Assembly: GCA_964017235.1 (NCBI GenBank)
Contig: OZ024936.1
Span: 8,842,496 to 8,906,495, forward strand
Length of the DNA stretch: 64,000 bases
DNA from: Sabellastarte sp. h YS-2021
Taxonomy: Eukaryota; Annelida; Polychaeta; Sabellida; Sabellidae
Direction: 5' to 3'
Under the pieces are notes generated by a model. It was not told the DNA's origin, did no database searches, and saw only the letters and a list, made by a program, of their open reading frames with translations. The position numbers and the translations under genes are program-made. Positions 61,683-64,000 of this stretch are shown here, in pieces; position 1 is the first letter of the stretch, and every line of letters starts with the position of its first letter.

Positions 61683-62050
61683 CACGAAAATATATCTTTT
61701 CGCACCGTCCTTCGACCTCTTATAGACTTTTTAACCCTCTTGACTGTTGTATTTTTCCTCTTAGGTTTTTTATTTACGCTATTATTACCAGTCTTCTTTT
61801 TTTTCTGAGTCGGTTTTCCCGTTCCAGCTTTCTTTTTCTGCGCCTGTTTTCTCGTTCCAGCTTTCTTTTTCTGCGCCTGTTTTCTCGTTCCAGCTTTCTT
61901 TTTCTGCGCCGGTTTTCTCATTCCCGTCTTCTTTTTCTGCACCGGTTTTCCCGTTCCTCTCTTCCTTTTGACCAACATTTCAGCCATTTCGGTTTGCTGT
62001 TGCACCGGGCTGATTAATTTAAACGGATGGTAACCTTTGGGTATCCACAT
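61682..62050 (-). CDS. Basic repeat protein, core/DNA-condensing type
   Basis: A 122-residue protein with about 40 percent Lys plus Arg. The middle consists of five 11-residue repeats of the type GTRKQAQKKKA, encoded by 33-bp tandem repeats. The C-terminus has further basic clusters (KKPKRKN, RVKKSIRGRR). Such composition fits a DNA-condensing virion core protein, comparable in role with adenovirus protein VII or mu. That is inference from composition and position between the penton-like and capsid genes. The first ATG (62050) overlaps the end of the upstream gene by 32 bp. An ATG at 61987 would avoid the overlap and also give a fully basic protein, so the start is uncertain. Confidence 0.6.
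   Translation of the reverse strand: MWIPKGYHPFKLISPVQQQTEMAEMLVKRKRGTGKPVQKKKTGMRKPAQKKKAGTRKQAQKKKAGTRKQAQKKKAGTGKPTQKKKKTGNNSVNKKPKRKNTTVKRVKKSIRGRRTVRKDIFS
61717..61732 (-). promoter_or_regulatory. TATA-like motif of the capsid gene
   Basis: On the minus strand it reads AAAAAGTCTATAAGAGGTCG, about 35 bp upstream of the capsid ATG at 61682. It lies within the coding sequence of the basic protein, which shows how compact this block is. Confidence 0.6.
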
Positions 62051-62426
62051 ATTTTTTCCTTAGATACAAGGTACACTCGATATCGCTCAGTTGGTAAGGT
62101 TTTAAGTTTTGATCGAGAATACTCAATCTTATACTCCGCACCTCTGATTTATTCGTTTCTACGAAATATGGTAGCGTATATTGAGCCTCTTTCCCGTCCA
62201 CTCTCCGTAACACAGGGTACTGACTTCCCTTTAAAAAACTCTCTTCGCAAAAGTCCGCTAATACGTAAAAAGTAGATTTCTTTGGGGCCCTTACTTTAAT
62301 ATCCGTCAAGGCTACCTCCCACTTTCCTTGTAAAAGCAAACTTTTTGGCAAATCCACGATAAAATCGTTAGGCCTGTTGAAAGGGTGAACCTCTAAGGAA
62401 TCCTGCCAGCCTATGTAGAGAAACAT
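62019..62426 (-). CDS. Penton-like minor capsid protein
   Basis: A 135-residue protein, predicted all-beta. FIVDLPKSLLLQGKWEVALTDI near the start and YVLADFCEESFLKGSQYPVLR in the middle match a pattern I associate with the small proteins found beside the capsid gene in invertebrate Polintons, where a single jelly-roll penton protein is expected. SIRLSILDQNLKPY is another conserved-looking strand-turn-strand. The size fits a single jelly roll only tightly. It precedes the basic-protein gene and overlaps it. The motif AAAGTTTATAAGAG abuts its ATG directly, so it cannot be an ordinary TATA box at -30 for this ATG. Assignment is by pattern recall and gene position. Confidence 0.6.
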   Translation of the reverse strand: MFLYIGWQDSLEVHPFNRPNDFIVDLPKSLLLQGKWEVALTDIKVRAPKKSTFYVLADFCEESFLKGSQYPVLRRVDGKEAQYTLPYFVETNKSEVRSIRLSILDQNLKPYQLSDIECTLYLRKKYVDTQRLPSV

Positions 62427-62440
62427 CTCTTATAAACTTT
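62427..62440 (-). promoter_or_regulatory. TATA-like motif at the penton-like gene start
   Basis: On the minus strand it reads AAAGTTTATAAGAG and is followed immediately by the ATG at 62426. It overlaps the end of the integrase region. The core is the same as in the motifs before the capsid and small membrane genes, but the spacing to the ATG differs. Confidence 0.45.
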
Positions 62441-63520
62441 TCAAATCTTTATCGGCCACCCAAGAATCAAATTTTTTGGGCCAATGCAACCACCTTACCA
62501 AATGTTCTTTGCGACCTTTAGTTTTACGCGTTTTTAGCACTTTGCTAATTTTCTATTTTCGTCGCTTTGCTCCACTTTCTGCAATTCGGCTTCGTAGAAG
62601 CTTCCTTTTATATCTTCGTCCAAAAAGTCTTTTAAACGATACACATTGATTCCATCCCTCTTATAACGCGCCCTTATTTTGAATATCTCACCGGTCCATT
62701 TGAAATCGTATTCCCTGTCGAAAAGGGTTTTAGTGTGAGTAACTCTTACGTTATCGCCTACTTTAAACTTATAAGGTTTCAGCCGGAAATTTTCGTCCTT
62801 TTCAGGCCAATAGGAATACCACCAGACCGATCTTTCGTTACTCCGACCCACCCTCGCAGGGGGCATACCTATGGTTCTATGATAGCTATAGTTATAAGAT
62901 CGTACAAGCTCTTCTAAATGGTCTATATATTTCTCCTTGTCATAATGAGTGATGTATCTATAAATCATCTTTTTCAGGGTTTTAATTACTCTTTCGGCAA
63001 AATTCGCTTTGGTCTCGTTTTGACTGGTATAAAATTCTATTTTTTCATCTTTCAAAAGCCCTTGTACTTGCTTATTAGAAAATTCTTTTCCTTGGTCGAA
63101 ACGGCACTTTTTAGGTTTGCGCCCCTTTCGAAAAATATCTTCTAAAGCGGCTTTGACCTCTTTACCCGTTTTGTTCTTTAAAGGTCTGACAAAAAGGTAT
63201 TTTGAGAAGACGTCGATGGCAACTAACAGGAACTTTATTCCGTCATTCTTTTTTGCCAAAGACCCTACATCCATTAAATCTACATCCCATTGACTGTCTA
63301 TTCCTTCTACCACTACTCTGCTACGTCTTTTTGGTTTACGCGACTGGCGATGTAAACTGTATGAGTCTTTATTTTTTAGCCAAGTTGCCACCTGGTTCTT
63401 CGTCACATCGAAATTACCCTCTTCTTTCAAGTAGCGATATAACTTCTGCGGTCCCGCAAAACTAGCCGGATTCCCCGGATCGAAGTAATTCTTCTCCAGA
63501 AACTGTTTCCATGGGGTCAT
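62430..63520 (-). pseudogene. Polinton DDE integrase region with chromodomain-like tail
   Basis: Retrovirus-type integrase of the Polinton family. The N-terminal part (YFDPGNPASFAGPQKLYRYL) is a typical Polinton integrase opening. The rve core has WDVDLMDV (D81), RFDQGKEF (D142) and NFAERVIKTLK (E176), the D, D-33-E triad. A later segment, FKVGDNVRV...YDFKWTGEIFKI, is the SH3-like DNA-binding domain. The C-terminal tail has a chromodomain-like W-x2-W-P-x-K-F-x-S-W signature, as in Polinton integrases that read histone marks to choose targets. The enzyme joins the element ends to host DNA and produces the 6-bp target duplication. The region looks broken, with about one break. A TATA-like GGTATATTA lies about 30 bp upstream of the ATG. 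Confidence 0.88.
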
Positions 63521-63647
63521 CCCTGTTTAACAGCTGTAAACAATGTCGTAATATACCGAACCAAAATCCCTTTCCAGTGGGATCGAACAAGGCAGCTATT
63601 ACCACCACCAAACACACAGCTATTCGACAGATGTAACCGATCTTCAT
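63462..63647 (-). CDS. Small hydrophobic protein (61 residues)
   Basis: A 61-residue ORF with one hydrophobic segment, ICRIAVCLVVVIAALF (residues 5-20), which could be a signal anchor or signal peptide, then a short polar tail. It overlaps the start of the integrase by about 58 bp in another frame. Support for it being a gene is the TATA-like motif CAAAAGTTATAAGAGTGGG about 30 bp before its ATG, in the same arrangement as for the capsid and membrane-protein genes. Function unknown. It could instead be a non-coding leader ORF upstream of the integrase. Confidence 0.45.
   Translation of the reverse strand: MKIGYICRIAVCLVVVIAALFDPTGKGFWFGILRHCLQLLNRDDPMETVSGEELLRSGESG
63549..63557 (-). promoter_or_regulatory. 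TATA-like box of the integrase
   Basis: On the minus strand it reads GGTATATTA, about 30-35 bp upstream of the integrase ATG at 63520. It is of the TATATA type, unlike the TATAAGAG type used before the capsid-block genes. Confidence 0.4.
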
Positions 63648-63672
63648 TTTGGTAAAACTGTTAATCCTTGAC

Positions 63673-63690
63673 CCACTCTTATAACTTTTG
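63673..63690 (-). promoter_or_regulatory. TATA-like motif of the small hydrophobic gene
   Basis: On the minus strand it reads CAAAAGTTATAAGAGTGG, about 30-35 bp before the ATG at 63647. Its TAA is at the same time the stop codon of the upstream gene. Confidence 0.5.
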
Positions 63691-64000
63691 CCAAGTACTG
63701 CCCGTCTTTTTATCTCGTCTTGGAAATGGGTTTTTTCTACGGGTAACTACGCTTTTAGGAACATTGACCTCGCATAGTATTTCTAGAAAGGTCCCGTAAT
63801 GGGGAGGGGGAGATTCGCCGTATTCTTGTAGACTATAACGTACTAGGTCTGTAATGTGACTACCCTCCAGGCATTTATCGTTGTAAACCACTTCACCGTT
63901 ATTTTTCCACTCAATACTACCCTGTATGTAACTGAGTAATGAATCCGCTTTACGCTTTAAAGATTTTGGCATAGCCGATACGATCAATTCTTTCTCCAAA
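63679..64000 (-). CDS. Conserved Polinton-associated protein, partial at window edge
   Basis: An open frame of about 106 residues running off the right edge. The frame has no certain ATG at its visible start, and an internal ATG lies at 63972. The segment SLLSYIQGSIEWKNNGEVVY, then GSHITDLVRYSLQ, then HYGTFLEILCEVNVPKSVV, matches a pattern I recall in uncharacterised invertebrate proteins found close to Polinton integrases and capsid genes. The C-terminus is basic (RRKNPFPRRDKK). Function unknown. The pattern reads as a short helical domain, possibly a DNA-binding or virion-associated protein. Confidence 0.55.
   Translation of the reverse strand, partial: LEKELIVSAMPKSLKRKADSLLSYIQGSIEWKNNGEVVYNDKCLEGSHITDLVRYSLQEYGESPPPHYGTFLEILCEVNVPKSVVTRRKNPFPRRDKKTGSTWQKL

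Larger units (their letters stand above)
57112..64000. mobile_element. Polinton/Maverick-type DNA element, left part
   Basis: The element begins with AGTAGTATAGG, matching the AG...CT ends typical of Polinton terminal inverted repeats, and extends past the right window edge. Diagnostic parts are the DDE integrase with chromodomain-like tail, a capsid-type protein of the family found in invertebrate Polintons, a penton-like protein and a basic core-like protein. Cargo includes a BIR protein, a TBP homologue and an LRR-type membrane protein. Protein-primed DNA polymerase B, the packaging ATPase and the protease, which Polintons normally carry, are not in the visible 6.9 kb and would be expected further right. 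The visible part is largely whole, with about one break in the integrase region. Codon-level integrity suggests a fairly young copy. Confidence 0.88.

Overview
The window is eukaryotic repeat DNA from an animal genome, almost certainly a marine-type invertebrate. The element types (a split-repeat tyrosine-recombinase retrotransposon and a Polinton carrying a BIR gene) would fit a mollusc, but that host call is a guess. I see no host single-copy gene. There are three components.

(1) A 681-bp tandem satellite fills 1-32812 and 39742-57111, about 73 complete units in one orientation. It is one array, split by an insertion. Diagnostic variants reveal higher-order structure: a 4-unit repeat of 2,724 bp, a 7-unit duplication lacking one unit in one copy, and 3-unit repeats. 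The 681-bp unit itself looks like an old, diverged dimer of about 330 + 351 bp.

(2) A 6,929-bp tyrosine-recombinase (YR) retrotransposon at 32813-39741 sits in the array with no target-site duplication and no loss of satellite bases. Its layout is A1 - gag-like ORF - RT/RNase H ORF - tyrosine recombinase - B1 - A2 - B2, the split direct repeats of Ngaro/PAT-type elements. The repeat pairs differ by one base in about 800, so the insertion is young. The recombinase region appears broken (about one break).

(3) A Polinton/Maverick element starts at 57112 (AGTAGT... terminus) after a probable 6-bp target duplication (cacttg) and runs off the right edge. Going inward it has a BIR-domain gene and a conserved Cys-motif gene on the + strand. 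Then follows a block of minus-strand genes: a 68-residue ORF, a TATA-binding-protein (TBP) homologue, an LRR-type membrane protein, the capsid-like protein, a basic repeat protein, a penton-like protein, the integrase (broken, about one break), a small membrane protein and a conserved partial gene at the edge.

The most unusual observation is the combination of an element-encoded TBP with a recurring TATA-like motif (consensus AAGTYTATAARAGG) about 30-40 bp upstream of several minus-strand genes, often overlapping the stop codon of the preceding gene. This suggests that the element encodes its own promoter-recognition factor and a matching promoter class, as large DNA viruses do. I do not recall TBP as a standard Polinton component.
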